DNA of 64,000 nt from Luzula sylvatica (Eukaryota > Streptophyta > Magnoliopsida > Poales > Juncaceae). A program made the translations under genes and the position numbers. The DNA lies in NCBI GenBank assembly GCA_946800325.1, contig OX326959.1, positions 11,042,862-11,106,861 on the forward strand. The letters are read 5' to 3'. Shown here piece by piece: positions 32,045 to 44,300 of this stretch (the stretch's first letter is position 1; each line of letters opens with the position of its first letter). The notes beneath the pieces are model-generated. The model was given only the letters and a program-made list of their open reading frames with translations, ran no database searches and was not told where the DNA came from.

Positions 32045-32524
32045 TTTTTAACAAACGGGTATATTTGATCTACTAACGGGTCCCCACAAACGGTCATTTC
32101 ATAGTGCAATTGGTCATGTTTTAACTCTAGCAAAATGTACTTTAATGGCCACGCTAAGAACCTTACTCATAAGTCCCATATCAATTACGGGTTCGAAAAT
32201 CGAGTTAAAACGTATCGCATGAACCGCGCATTGATCAAGTGTCTCAAACTCGTGAAATTTGAAATAATAGGGCTGGAATCCCCGAATAGATCTCTTCAAA
32301 ATCATAACCAAATCTTTTAAAATATTTTGCAAACTTTCAATTTTGAGAGCGAAATTCCGAGTTAGATGAAATTTTGTTTTAAAAACCAACAATTTAGTTC
32401 AATTCAGTGGAGAAAAATCTTTTTATGCATTTTATGCTTGACTTATTTATTATTGATGCTCAGGATTCAAAAATAATGTTTAATGTTTGAAAATTTCAAG
32501 TAAAATAGAAAACTTGCCAGAAAC

Positions 32525-32945
32525 TATTCCGTTACAACGCAATTTAAAGTCCGTTACAACGGACATTGAGGTCCGTTACAACGTACTAACTGCGTTATAA
32601 CGGAGCACTATTCGTAGCTTAGTTTTAAAAATTCTGAGTATGTCCGTTGCAACGGACATTGAGGTCCGTTACAACGAACATAGTTCTGGCAAATTTTTGG
32701 AATTTACCGTTGCAACGCAATTTCCTGAGTTTTTCATGTCCGTTGCAACGCTATTTTTGGTCCGTTGTAACGCAATTGTATTCCGTCGTAACGGAGTACT
32801 AGCCGTAGAATGAGAATTGAATTTAGAGGGCTCTCCGTTACAACGCAATACCATTCCGTTACAACGGAACTCTTGGCGCCAGTCAAATTTTTAAATTTCT
32901 GTACAGTCCGTTATAACGGACATGGAGGTCCGTTACAACGGAGTT
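32525..32945. repeat. Second cluster of about 14 palindromic TCCGTTRYAACGGA motifs (internal region)
   Basis: The same 14-bp motif as in the LTR occurs about 14 times in 420 bp here, outside any sequence duplicated from the LTR. Centres include AC, AT, GC and GT, and one copy reads CCGTCGTAACGG. The separate occurrence in the internal region argues against simple LTR duplication. Confidence 0.88.
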
Positions 32946-33059
32946 GCTGGCCAGATCAAAAATTTTCAATTTTTCCTGATTTTTTTTAAATTTTAATTGG
33001 GCTCATACAGGTCAAAGATTGTATGTTACCCCCCCACACTTAGAGAATACTTGTCCTCA

Positions 33060-33398
33060 AGGTAGGTGGGCAGGATAAGGGCTAAGGATTGAGTGGTTTT
33101 CGTGTAGACTTTTGTGTAAGTTTCTATCATGATAATTGTTTGGCTCCCGTCTCATTCATGTACCGAATATATCGGTGTAATATATCGTTTTCACTCCTCT
33201 TGACGTGTTGGAGACATCTACACTCTCCAAATTCCCAGAAATTCCTTCTAAATCCTGTGATTAAGCAATAAAACACATTTAGTGAAGAAATATTCATGTT
33301 ATCTCAAATATGATTAATAAAGTATATATAATTGTTCTTCACAAGGGCTAAAAACCCCAAATTAAGCATTAAATTTGTGCCTTATTTGCCTGACATCA
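33060..33398 (-). repeat. Truncated second LTR
   Basis: Matches 31083-31421 closely (GGTAGGTGGGCAGGATAAGG to GACATCA), then stops at 33060. There it joins GTCCTCAAGG, next to an AAGTGTGGGGGGG box on the minus strand. The shared AAGGTAGGTGGGCAGG at the break fits a microhomology-mediated deletion. Confidence 0.85.
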
Positions 33399-33403
33399 TG
33401 TAC

Positions 33404-34060
33404 AGACACTAAGAAATATTTCTTTTCGATTCATAGAATCTTTTTACTCTTTGAGGAGTTCAAATAATGTGTTTTTAGATCATTTGTATCGTATCTTTTA
33501 CTACATAACTTTTGACCATATTTTACAAACACTAAGAAAGTTTGTTTTTCAATTCATAACAATCTTTAAAGTTTCTGAGGAGTCCAAATAACATGTTTTT
33601 GAGATGGTTTGGATCGAATCTTTTAGTATGTAACTTTTCACCAAATTGTGCAAACACTAAGAAAGTTTTCTTTTTGATACATCACAATCTTTTTACTCCT
33701 TGAGGAGTTCAAATAACGTGTTTTTAGATCATTTGTATCGTATCTTTTTCTACATAACTTTTTTCACCCTATTTTACAAACACTAAGAAAGTTTGTTTTT
33801 CGATCCATAACAATCTTTTAACGCTCTGAGGAGTCCAAATAACGTGTTTTTGAGATGGTTTGGATCGAATCTTTTAGTATGTAACTTTTCACCAAATTGT
33901 ACAAACAATAAGAAAGTTTTTTTTCCGATTCATAGCAATCTTTTTAATCTTTGAGGAGTTCAAATAACGTGTTTTTAGATCATTTGTATCGAATCTTTTA
34001 CTGCATAACTTTTCACCAAAGTTTAAAGAAAGTTTGTTTTTCGATTCATAACAATCTTTT
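33404..34060 (-). repeat. 124-bp satellite array, minus-orientation block A2
   Basis: This continues block A1 after the LTR element, with about five monomers and the same alternation of types. It stops abruptly at about 34060, where sequence resumes in the opposite orientation (CAATCTTTTT then AGTAAAAGATACG). Confidence 0.95.
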
Positions 34061-34909
34061 TAGTAAAAGATACGATTCAAATTTCGTGAAAAATTTGGTG
34101 AAAAGTTACGAATCGAAAAACAAATTTTCTTAGTGTTTGTACAATTTGGTGAAAAGTTACGTAGCAAAAGATACGAGTCAAATGATCTAAAAATACATTA
34201 TTTGAACTCCCCAGAGCATAAACAGATTGTTTTGAATCGAAAAACAAATTTTCTTAGTGTTTGTACAATTTGGTGAAAAGTTACGTAGCAAAAGATACGA
34301 TTCAAATGATCTAAAAATACATTATTTGAAATCCCCAAAGCATGAGAAGATTGTTACGAATCGAAAAACAAACTTACTTAGTGTTTGTAAAATTTGGTGA
34401 AAAGTTATGTAGTAAAAGATACGATTCAATTGATCTGAAAATACGTTATTTGAACTCCCCAAAGCATAGACATATTGTTTTGAATCGAAAAACAAATTTT
34501 CTTAGTGTTTGTTAAATTTTGTGAAAAGTTACGTAGTAAAAGCTTCGATCGAAAACATCTCAAAAACACATTATTTGAACTCCTCAGAGCATTAAAAGAT
34601 TATTTTGAATCGTAAAACAAACTTTCTTAGTATTTGTAAAATTTGGTGAAAAGTTATGTAGTAAAAGATACGATTCAAATGATCTAATAATACGTTATTT
34701 GAACTCCCCAAAGAGTAAAAAGATTGTTACGAATCGAAAAACAAACTTTCTTGGTGTTTGTAAAATTTGGTGAAATGTTATGTAGTAAAAGATACGATTC
34801 AAATGATCTAAAAATACCTTATTTGAACTCCCCAATGCATGAAAAGATTGTTTTGAATCGAAAAACAAAATTTCTAAGTGTTTGTAAAATTTGGTGAAAA
34901 GTTATTTAG

Positions 34910-35050
34910 TAAAAGATACGATTCAAAGTTATTTAGTAAAAGATACGATTCAAATGATCTAAAAATACCTTATTTAGTAAAAGATACGATTCAAATTTGG
35001 TGAAATGTTTCTAAGTGTTTGTAAAATTTCTAAGTGTTTTGAATCGAAAC
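34910..35050 (+). repeat. Scrambled satellite segment, shared with 51050-51215
   Basis: Short fragments of the monomer are reiterated out of register: GTTATTTAGTAAAAGATACG twice in a row, then CTTATTTAGTAAAAGATACG, then TTTCTAAGTGTTT twice. The same private scramble appears 16,153 bp downstream, so it predates the large duplication. Confidence 0.85.
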
Positions 35051-38000
35051 ACAAAAGTTTGTTTCTAAAAATACGTTATTTGAACTCCCCAAAGCATGAA
35101 AAGATTGTTACGAATTGAAAAACAAAATTTCTAAGTGTTTGTAAAATTTGGTGAAAAGTTATCTAGTAAAAGATACGATTCAAATGATCTAAAAATACGT
35201 TATTTGAACTCCCCAAAGCAAAAACAGATTGTTTTGAATCGAAAAACAAATTATTTAGTGTTTGTAAAATTTGGTGATATGTTATGTAGTAAAAGATACG
35301 ATTCAAATGATCTAAAAACACGTTATTTGAACTTCTCAATGTGTAAAAAGATTGCTATGAATCGAAAAAAAAACTTTCTTAGTGTTTGTAAAATTTGGTG
35401 AAAAGTTATGTAGTAAAAGATACGATTCAAATGATCTAAAAATACGTTATTTGAACTCCCCAATGCATAAACAGATTGTATTGAATCGAAAAACAAATTT
35501 TCTTAGTGTTTGTAAAATTTGGTGAAAAATTACGTAGCAAAAGATACGATTCAAATGTTCTAAAAATAAGTTATTTGAAATGCCCAAATCATGAAAAGAT
35601 TGTTACGAATCGAAAAACAAACTTTCTTAGTGTTTGTAAAATTTGGTGAAATGTTATGTAGTAAAAGATACGATTCAAATAAATTAAAAATATGTTATTT
35701 GAACTCCCCAAAGCATAAAAAAGATTGTTACGAATCAAAAAACAAACTTTCTTATTGTTTGTAAAATTTTGTGAAATGTTATGTAGTAAAAGATACGATT
35801 CAAAAGATCTAAAAATACGTTATTTGAACTCCCCAATGCATAAACAGATTGTTTTGAATCGAAATTTTTTTTTTCTTAGTGTTTGTAAAATTTGGTGAAA
35901 AGTTACGTAGTAAATGATACGATTCAAATGATCTAAAAATACGTTATTTGAACTTCCCAAAGCATAAACAGAATGTTTTGAATCGAAAAACAAATTTTCT
36001 TAGTGTTTGTACAATTTGGTGAAAAGTTACGTAACAAAAGATACGATTAAAATGATCTAAAAATACGTTATTTGAAATCCCCAAAGCATGAGAAGATTGT
36101 TACGAATCGAAAAACAAACTTACTTAGGGTTTGTAAAATTTGGAGAAAAGTTATGTAGTAAAAGATACGATTCAGTTGATCTGAAAATACGTTATTTGAA
36201 CTCCCCCAAAGCATAAACATATTGTTTTGAATCGAATAACAAATTTTCTTAGTGTTTGTAAAATTTGGTGAAAAGTTACGTAGTAAAAGCTTCGATCCAA
36301 AACATCTCAAAAACACATTATTTGAACTCCTCTGAGCGTTAAAAGATTGTTTTGAATCGTAAAACGAACTTTCTTAGTATTTGTAAAATTTGGTGAAAAG
36401 TATGTAGTAAAAGATACGATTCAAATGATCTAATCATACGCTATTTGAACTCCCCAAAGAATAAAAAGATTGTAACGAATCGAAAAACAAACTTTCTTAG
36501 TGTTTGTAAAATTTGATGTAAAGTTATGTAGTAATAGATACGATTCAAATGATCTAAAAATACGTTATTTGAATTCCACAATGCATGAAAAGATTGTTTT
36601 GAATCGAAAAACAAATTTTCTTAGTATTTGTACAATTTGGTGAAATGTTATGTAGTAAAAGATACGGTTGAAATGATCTAAAAACACGTTATTTGAACTC
36701 CTCGAAGTGTAAAAAGATTGCTATAAATCGAAAAAAAAACTTTCTTAGTGTTTTGAATCGAAAATCAAATTTTCTTAGTGTTTGTAAAATTTGGTGAAAT
36801 GTTACGTAGTAAAAGATACGATTCAAATGATCTAAAAATACGTTATTTGAACTCCGCAAAGCATAAACAGATTGTTTTGAATCGAAAAACAAATTTTCTT
36901 AGTGTTTGTACAATTTGGTGAAAAGTTACGTAGCAAAAGATACGATTCAAATGATCTAAAAATACGTTATTTGAAATCCCCAAAGCATGAAAAGATTGTT
37001 AGGAATTGAAAAACAAACTTTCTAAGTGTTTGTAAAATTTGGTGAAAAGTTAGTTAGTAAAAGATACGACTCAAATGATCTAAAAATACGTTATTTGAAC
37101 TCCCCAAAGCATAAAAAGATTGTTACGAATCAAAAAACAAACTTTCTTAATTTTTGTAAAATTTGGTGAAATGTTATGTAGTAAAAGATACGATTCAAAT
37201 GATCTAAAAATACGTTATTTGAACTCCTCAATGCGTAAACAGATTGTTTTGAATCAAAAATCAAATTTTCTTAGTGTTTGTAAAATTTGGTGAAAAGTTA
37301 CGTAGTAAAAGATACGTTTCAAATGATCTAAAAATACGTTATTTGAACTCCCCAAAGCATAAACAGATTGTTTTGAATCGAAAAATAAACTTTCTAAGTG
37401 TTTGTAAAATTTGGTGAAAAGTTATGTCGTAAAAGATACGATTCAAATGATTTAAAAATACGTTATTTGAACTCCCCAAAGCATGAAAACATTGTTACGA
37501 ATAAAAAAAAAACTTTCATAATGTTTGTAAAATTTGGTGAAAAGTTAGATAGTAAAAGATACGATTCAAATGATCTAAAAATACGTTATTTGAACTCCCC
37601 AAAGAATAAACAGATTGTTTTGAATCGAAAAACAAATTTTCTTAGTGTTTGTACAATTTGGTGAAAAGTTACGTAGCAAAAGATACGATTCAAATGATCT
37701 AAAAATACATTATTTGAAATCCCCAAAGCATGAGAAGATTGTTACGAATCGAAAAACAAACTTACTTAGTGTTTGTAAAATTTGGTGAAAAATTATGTAG
37801 TAAAAGATACGATTCAATTGATCTGAAAATACGTTATTTGAACTCCCCAAAGCATAGACATATTGTTTTGAATCGAAAAACAAATTTTCTTAGTGTTTGT
37901 TAAATTTTGTGAAAAGTTACGTAGTAAAAGCTTCGATCGAAAACATCTCAAAAACACATTATTTGAACTCCTCAGAGCATTAAAAGATTATTTTGAATCG

Positions 38001-41000
38001 TAAAACAAACTTTCTTAGTATTTGTAAAATTTGGTGAAAAGTTATGTAGTAAAAGATACGATTCAAATGATCTAATAATACGTTATTTGAACTCCCCAAA
38101 GAGTAAAAAGATTGTTACGAATCGAAAAACAAACTTTCTTGGTGTTTGTAAAATTTGGTGAAATGTTATGTAGTAAAAGATACGATTCAAATGATCTAAA
38201 AATACCTTATTTGAACTCCCCAATGCATGAAAAGATTGTTTTGAATCGAAAAACAAATTTTCTTAGTGTTTGTACAATTTGGTGAAATGTTATGTAGTAA
38301 AAGATACGATTCAAATGATCTAAAAACACGTTATTTGAACTCCTCAAAGTGTAAAAAGATTGCTATGAATCGAAAAAAAAACTTTCTCAGTGTTTGTAAA
38401 ATTTGGTGAAAAGTTACGTAGTAAAAGATACGATTCAAATGATCTAAAAATACGTTATTTGAACTCCCCAATACATAAACATATTGTTTTGAATAGAAAA
38501 TCAAATTTTCTTAGTGTTTGCAAAATTTGGTGAAATGTTACGTAGTAAAAGATACGATTCAAATGATCTAAAAATACGTTATTTAAACTCCCAAAAGCAT
38601 AAACAGATTGTTTTGAATCGAAAAACAAATTTTCTCAGTGTTCGTACAATTTGGTGAAAAGTTACGTAGCAAAAGATACGATTCAAATGATCTAAAAATA
38701 CGTTATTTGAACTCCCCAAAGCATAAAAAGATTGTTACGAATAAAAAAACATACTTTCTTAGTGTTGGTGAAATTTGGTGAAATGTTGTGTAGTAAAATA
38801 TACGATTCAAATGGTCTAAAAATACGTTATTTGAACTCCCCAAAGCATAAACCTATTGTTTTGAATCGAAAAACAAACTTTCTTAGTGTTTGTGAAATTT
38901 GGTGATAAGTTATGTAGTAAAAGATACGATTCAAATGATATATAAATACGTTATTTGAACTCCCCAATGCATGAACAGATTATATTGAATCGAAAAACCA
39001 ATTTTCTTAGTGTTTGCAAAATTTGGTGAAAAGTTACGTAGCAAAAGATACGATTCAAATGATCTAAAAATACGTTATTTGAAATGCCCAAAGCATGAAA
39101 AGATTGGTACGGATCGAAAGACAAACTTTCTTAGTGTTTGTAAAATTTGGTGAAATGTTATGTAGTAAAAGATACGATTCAAATGATCTAAAAATACGTT
39201 ATTCGAACTCCGCAAAGCATAAAAAGATTGTTACGAATAAAAAAACAAACTTTCTTAGTGTTTGCAAAATTTGGTGAAAAGTTACGTAGTAAATGATACG
39301 ATTCAAATGATATAAAAATGCGTTATTTGAACTCCCCAAAGCATAAACAGATTGTTTTAAATCGAGAAACAAATTTTCTTAGTGTTTGTACAATTTGGTG
39401 AAAAGTTACGTAGCAAAAGATACGATTCAAACGATCTAAAAATACGTTATTTGAAATCCCCAAAGAATGAAAAGATTGTTACGAATCGAAAAACAAACAT
39501 TCTTAGTGTCTGTAAAATTTGGTGAAATGTTATGTAGCAAAAGATACGATTCAAATGATCTAAAAATACGTTATTTGAACTCCCCAAAGCATAAAAAGAT
39601 TTTTACGAATCAAAAAACAAACTTTCTTAATGTTTGTAAAATTTGGTGAAATATTATGTAGTAAAAGATACGATTCAAATGATCTAAAAATACGTTATTT
39701 GAACTCCCCAATGCGTAAACGGATTCTTTTGAATCGAAAAACAAATTTTCTTAGTGTTTGTAAAATTTGGTGAAAAGTTACGTAGTAAAAGATACGATTC
39801 AAATGATCTAAAAATACGTTATTTGAACTCCCCAAAGCATAAACAGATTGTTTTGAATCGAAAAACAAAATTTCTTAGTGTTTATACAATTTGGTGAAAA
39901 GTTACGTAGCAAAAGATACGATTCAAATGATCTAAAAATAACTTATTTGAAATCCCCAAAGCATGTTTGTAAAATTTGGTGAAAAGTTATGTAGTAAAAG
40001 ATACGATTCAATTGATCTGAAAATACGTTATTTGAACTCCCCAAAGCATAAACATATTGTTTCGAATCGAAAAACAAATTTTCATAGTGTTTGTAAATTT
40101 GGTGAAAAGTTACGTAGTAAAAGCTTCAATCCAAAACATCTCAAAAATACATTATTTGAATTCCTCAGAGCGTTAAAAGGTTGTTTTGAATCGTAAAACG
40201 AACTTTCTTAGTATTTGTAAAATTTGGAGAAATGTTATGTAGTAAAAGATATGATTCAATTGATCTGAAAATACGTTGTTTGAACTCCCCAATTCATAAA
40301 CATATTGTTTTGAATCGAAAAACAAATTTTCGTAGTGTTTGTACAATTTGGTGAAATGTTATGTAGTAAAAAATACGATTCAAATGATCTAAAAACACGT
40401 TATATGAACTCCTCAACGTGTAAAAATATTGCTATGAATCGAAAAAAAAAACTTTCTTAGTGTTTGTAAAATTTGGTGAATAGTTATGTAGTAAAAGATA
40501 CGATTCAAATGATCTAAAAATACGTTATTTGAACTCCCCAATGCTTAAACAGATTGTATTGAATCGAAAAACAAATTTTCTTAGTGTTTGTAAAATTTGG
40601 TGAAAAGTTACGTAGCAAAAGATACGATTCAAATGTTCTAAAAATAAGTTATTTGAAATGCCCAAATCATGAAAAGATTGTTACGAATCGAAAAACAAAC
40701 TTTCTTAGTGTTTGTAAAATTTGGTTAAATGTTGTGTAGTAAAAGATACGATTCAAATAAATTAAAAATATGTTATTTGAACTCCCCAAAGCATAAAAAA
40801 GATTGTTACGAATCAAAAAACAAACTTTCTTATTGTTTGTAAAATTTTGTGAAATGTTATGTAGTAAAAGATACGATTCAAAAGATCTAAAAATACGTTA
40901 TTTGAACTCCCCAATGCATAAACAGATTGTTTTGAATCGAAAAACAAATTTTCGTAGTGTTTGTAAAATTTGGTCAAAAGTTACGTAGTAAATGATACGA

Positions 41001-41134
41001 TTCAAATGATCTAAAAATACGATATTTGAACTTCCCAAAGCATAAACAGATTGTTTTGAATCGAAAAACAAATTTTCTTAGTGTTAGTACAATTTGGTGA
41101 AAAGTTACGTAGCAAAAGATACGATTAAAATGAT

Positions 41135-41319
41135 GGAGTTCAAATAACGTATTTTTAGATCAACTGAATAGTATCTTTTACTACATAACTTTTCTCCAAA
41201 GCATGAGAAGATTGTTACGAATCGAAAAACAAACTTACTTAGGGTTTGTAAAATTTGGAGAAAAGTTATGTAGTAAAAGATACTATTCAGTTGATCTAAA
41301 AATACGTTATTTGAACTCC
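41135..41319. repeat. Perfect 66-bp inverted repeat (foldback) within the satellite
   Basis: 41135-41200 is the exact reverse complement of 41254-41319, including the private variant GATACTATTCAG, with a 53-bp spacer. The equivalent region in the second copy (about 57361-57400) lacks the inverted segment. Copy 1 therefore acquired it after the duplication, probably by template switching. Confidence 0.9.
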
Positions 41320-44300
41320 CCTAAAGCATAAACATATTGTTTTGAATCGAAAAACAAATTTTCTTAGTGGTTGTAAAATTTGGTGAAAAGTTACGTAGTA
41401 AAAGCTTCGATCCAAAACATCTCAAAAACACATTATTTGTACTCATCTGAGCGTCAAAAGATTGTTTTGAATCGTAAAATGAACTTTCTTAGTATTTGTA
41501 AAATTTGGTGAAAAGTATGTAGTAATAGATACGATTCAAATGATCTAATCATACGCTATTTTAACTCCCAAAGAATAAAAAGATTGTAACGAATCGAAAA
41601 ACAAACTTTCTTAGTGTTTGTAAAATTTGATGTAAAGTTATGTTGTAATAGATACGATTCAAATGATCTAAAAATACGTTATTTGAACTCCACAATGCAT
41701 GAAAAGATTGTTTTGAATCGAAAAACAAATTTTCTTAGTATTTGTACAATTTGGTGAAATGTTATGTAGTAAAAGATACGGTTGAAATGATCTAAAAACA
41801 CTTTATTTGAACTCCTCGAAGTGTAAAAAGATTGCTATAAATCGAAAAAAAAACTTTCTTAGTGTTTGTAAAATTTGGTGAAAAGTTACGTAGTAAAAGA
41901 TACGATTCAAATGATCTAAAAATACGTTATTTGAACTCCCCAAAGCATAAACATATTGTTTTGAATCGAAAAATAAATTTTCTTAGTGTTTGTACAATTT
42001 GGTGAAAAGTTACGTAGCAAAAGATAGATTCAAATGATCTAAAAATATGTTATTTGAAATCCCCAAAGCATGAAAAGATTGTTAGGAATTGAAAAAAAAC
42101 TTTCTAAGTGTTTGTAAAATTTGGTGAAAAGTTAGGTAGTAAATGATACGATTCAAATGATCTAAAAATACGTTATTTGAACTCCCCAATGCATTAAAAG
42201 ATTGTTACGAATCAAAAAACAAACTTTCTTAGTTTTTGTAAAATTTGGTGAAATTTTATGTAGTAAAAGATACGATTCAAATGATCTAAAAATACGTTAT
42301 TTGAACTCCCCAATGCGTAAACAGATTGTTTTGAATCGAAAATAAAATTTTCTTAGTGTTTGTAAAATTTGGTGAAAAGTTACGTAGTAAAAGATACGAT
42401 TCAAATGATCTAAAAATACGTTATTTGAACTCCCCAAAGCATAAACAGATTGTTTTGAATCGAAAACCAAACTTTCTTAGTGTTTGTAAAATTTGGTGAA
42501 AAGTTATGTCGTAAAAGATACGATTCAAATTATCTAAAAATACGTTATTTGAACTCCCCAAAGCATGAAAACATTGTTACGAATCAAAAAAAAAAACTTT
42601 CTTAATGTTTGTAAAATTTGGTGAAAAGTTAGGTAGTAAAAGATACGATTCAAATGATCTAAAAATACGTTATTTGAACTCCCCAAAGCATAAACAGATT
42701 ATTTTGAATCGAAAAAGAAAATTTCTTAGTGTTTGTACAATTTGGTGAAAAGTTACGTAGCAAAAGATACGATTCAAATGATCTAAAAATACATTATTTG
42801 AAATCCCCAAAGCATGAGAAGATTGTTACGAATCGAAAAACAAACTTACTTAGTGTTTGTAAAATTTGGTGAAAAGTTATGAACTAAAAGATACGATTCA
42901 ATTGATCTGAAAATACGTTATTAGGACTCCCCAAAGCATAGACATATTGTTTTGAATCGAAAAACAAATTTTCTTAGTATTTGTAAAATTTGGTGAAAAG
43001 TTACGTAGTAAAAGCTTCGATCGAAAACATCTCAAAAACACATTATTTGAACTCCTCAGAGCGTTAAAAGATTATTTTGAATCGTAAAACGAAATTTCTT
43101 AGTATTTGTAAAATTTGGTGAAAAGTTATGTAGTAAAAGATACGATTCAAATGATCTAATAATACGTTATTTGAACTCCCCAAAGAGTAAACAGATTGTT
43201 ACGAATCGAAAAACAAACTTTCTTGGTGTTTGTAAAATTTGGTGAAATGTTCTGTAGTAAAAGATACGATTCAAATGATCTAAAAATACCTTATTTGAAC
43301 TCCCCAATGCATGAAAAGATTGTTTTGAATCGAAAAATAAATTTTCTTAGTGTTTGTACAATTTGGTGAAATGTTATGTAGTAAAAGATACGATTCAAAT
43401 GATCTAAAAACACGTTATTTGAACTCCTCAAAGTGTAAAAAGATTGCTATGAATCGAAAAAAAAAAACTTTCTCAGTGTTTGTAAAATTTGGTGAAAAGT
43501 TACGTAGTAAAAGATACGATTCAAATGATCTAAAAATACGTTATTTGAACTCCCCAATACATAAACATATTGTTTTGAATCGAAAATCAAATTTTCTTAG
43601 TGTTTGCAAAATTTGGTGAAATGTTACGTAGTAAAAGATACGATTCAAATGATCTAAAAATACGTTATTTGAACTCCCCAAAGCATAAACAGATTGTTTT
43701 GAATCGAAAAACAAATTTTCTCAGTGTTCGTACAATTTGGTGAAAAGTTACGTAGCAAAAGATACGATTCAAATGATCTAAAAATACGTTATTTGAACTC
43801 CCCAAAGCATAAAAAGATTGTTACGAATAAAAAAACATACTTTCTTAGTGTTGGTGAAATTTGGTGAAATGTTGTGTAGTAAAATATACGATTCAAATGG
43901 TCTAAAAATACGTTATTTGAACTCCCCAAAGCATAAACCTATTGTTTTGAATCGAAAAACAAAATTTCTTAGTGTTTGTGAAATTTGGTGAAAAGTTATG
44001 TAGTAAAAGATACGATTCAAATGATATATAAATACGTTATTTGAACTCCCCAATGCATAAACAGATTGTATTGAATCGAAAAACCAATTTTCTTAGTGTT
44101 TGTAAAATTTGGTGAAAAGTTACGTAGCAAAAGATACGATTCAAATGATCTAAAAATACGTTATTTGAAATGCCCAAAGCATGAAAAGATTGGTACGGAT
44201 CGAAAGACAAACTTTCTTAGTGTTTGTAAAATTTGGTGAAATGTTATGTAGTAAAAGATACGATTCAAATGATCTAAAAATACGTTATTCGAACTCCCCA

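Larger units (their letters stand above)
29211..33398 (-). mobile_element. Non-autonomous LTR retrotransposon inserted in the satellite
   Basis: The 4,188-bp element begins TGATG and ends CATCA and is flanked by a perfect 5-bp duplication, TGTAC (29206-29210 and 33399-33403). Satellite sequence continues on both sides. A 3'-side LTR (29211-31421) and a truncated copy (33060-33398) share the same end. On the minus strand, AAGTGTGGGGGTATT lies immediately before the LTR start at 31421 and acts as the polypurine tract, so the element reads leftward. The internal part (31422-33059) is only 1.6 kb, with no gag, protease, reverse transcriptase or integrase, so it would depend on proteins supplied in trans. 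The primer-binding site appears lost with the truncated LTR. Superfamily undetermined. Confidence 0.88.

Noticed and set aside
29389..32945. The palindromes as recombinase or integrase attachment sites, or as a prokaryotic operator array
   Set aside because: The element has LTRs, a 5-bp target duplication and a plant genomic setting, so a retrotransposon regulatory or structural repeat is the simpler reading.
31112..33271. Two similar 60-codon frames about 1.98 kb apart
   Set aside because: They lie in the duplicated LTR segments and are explained by the direct repeat, not by genes.
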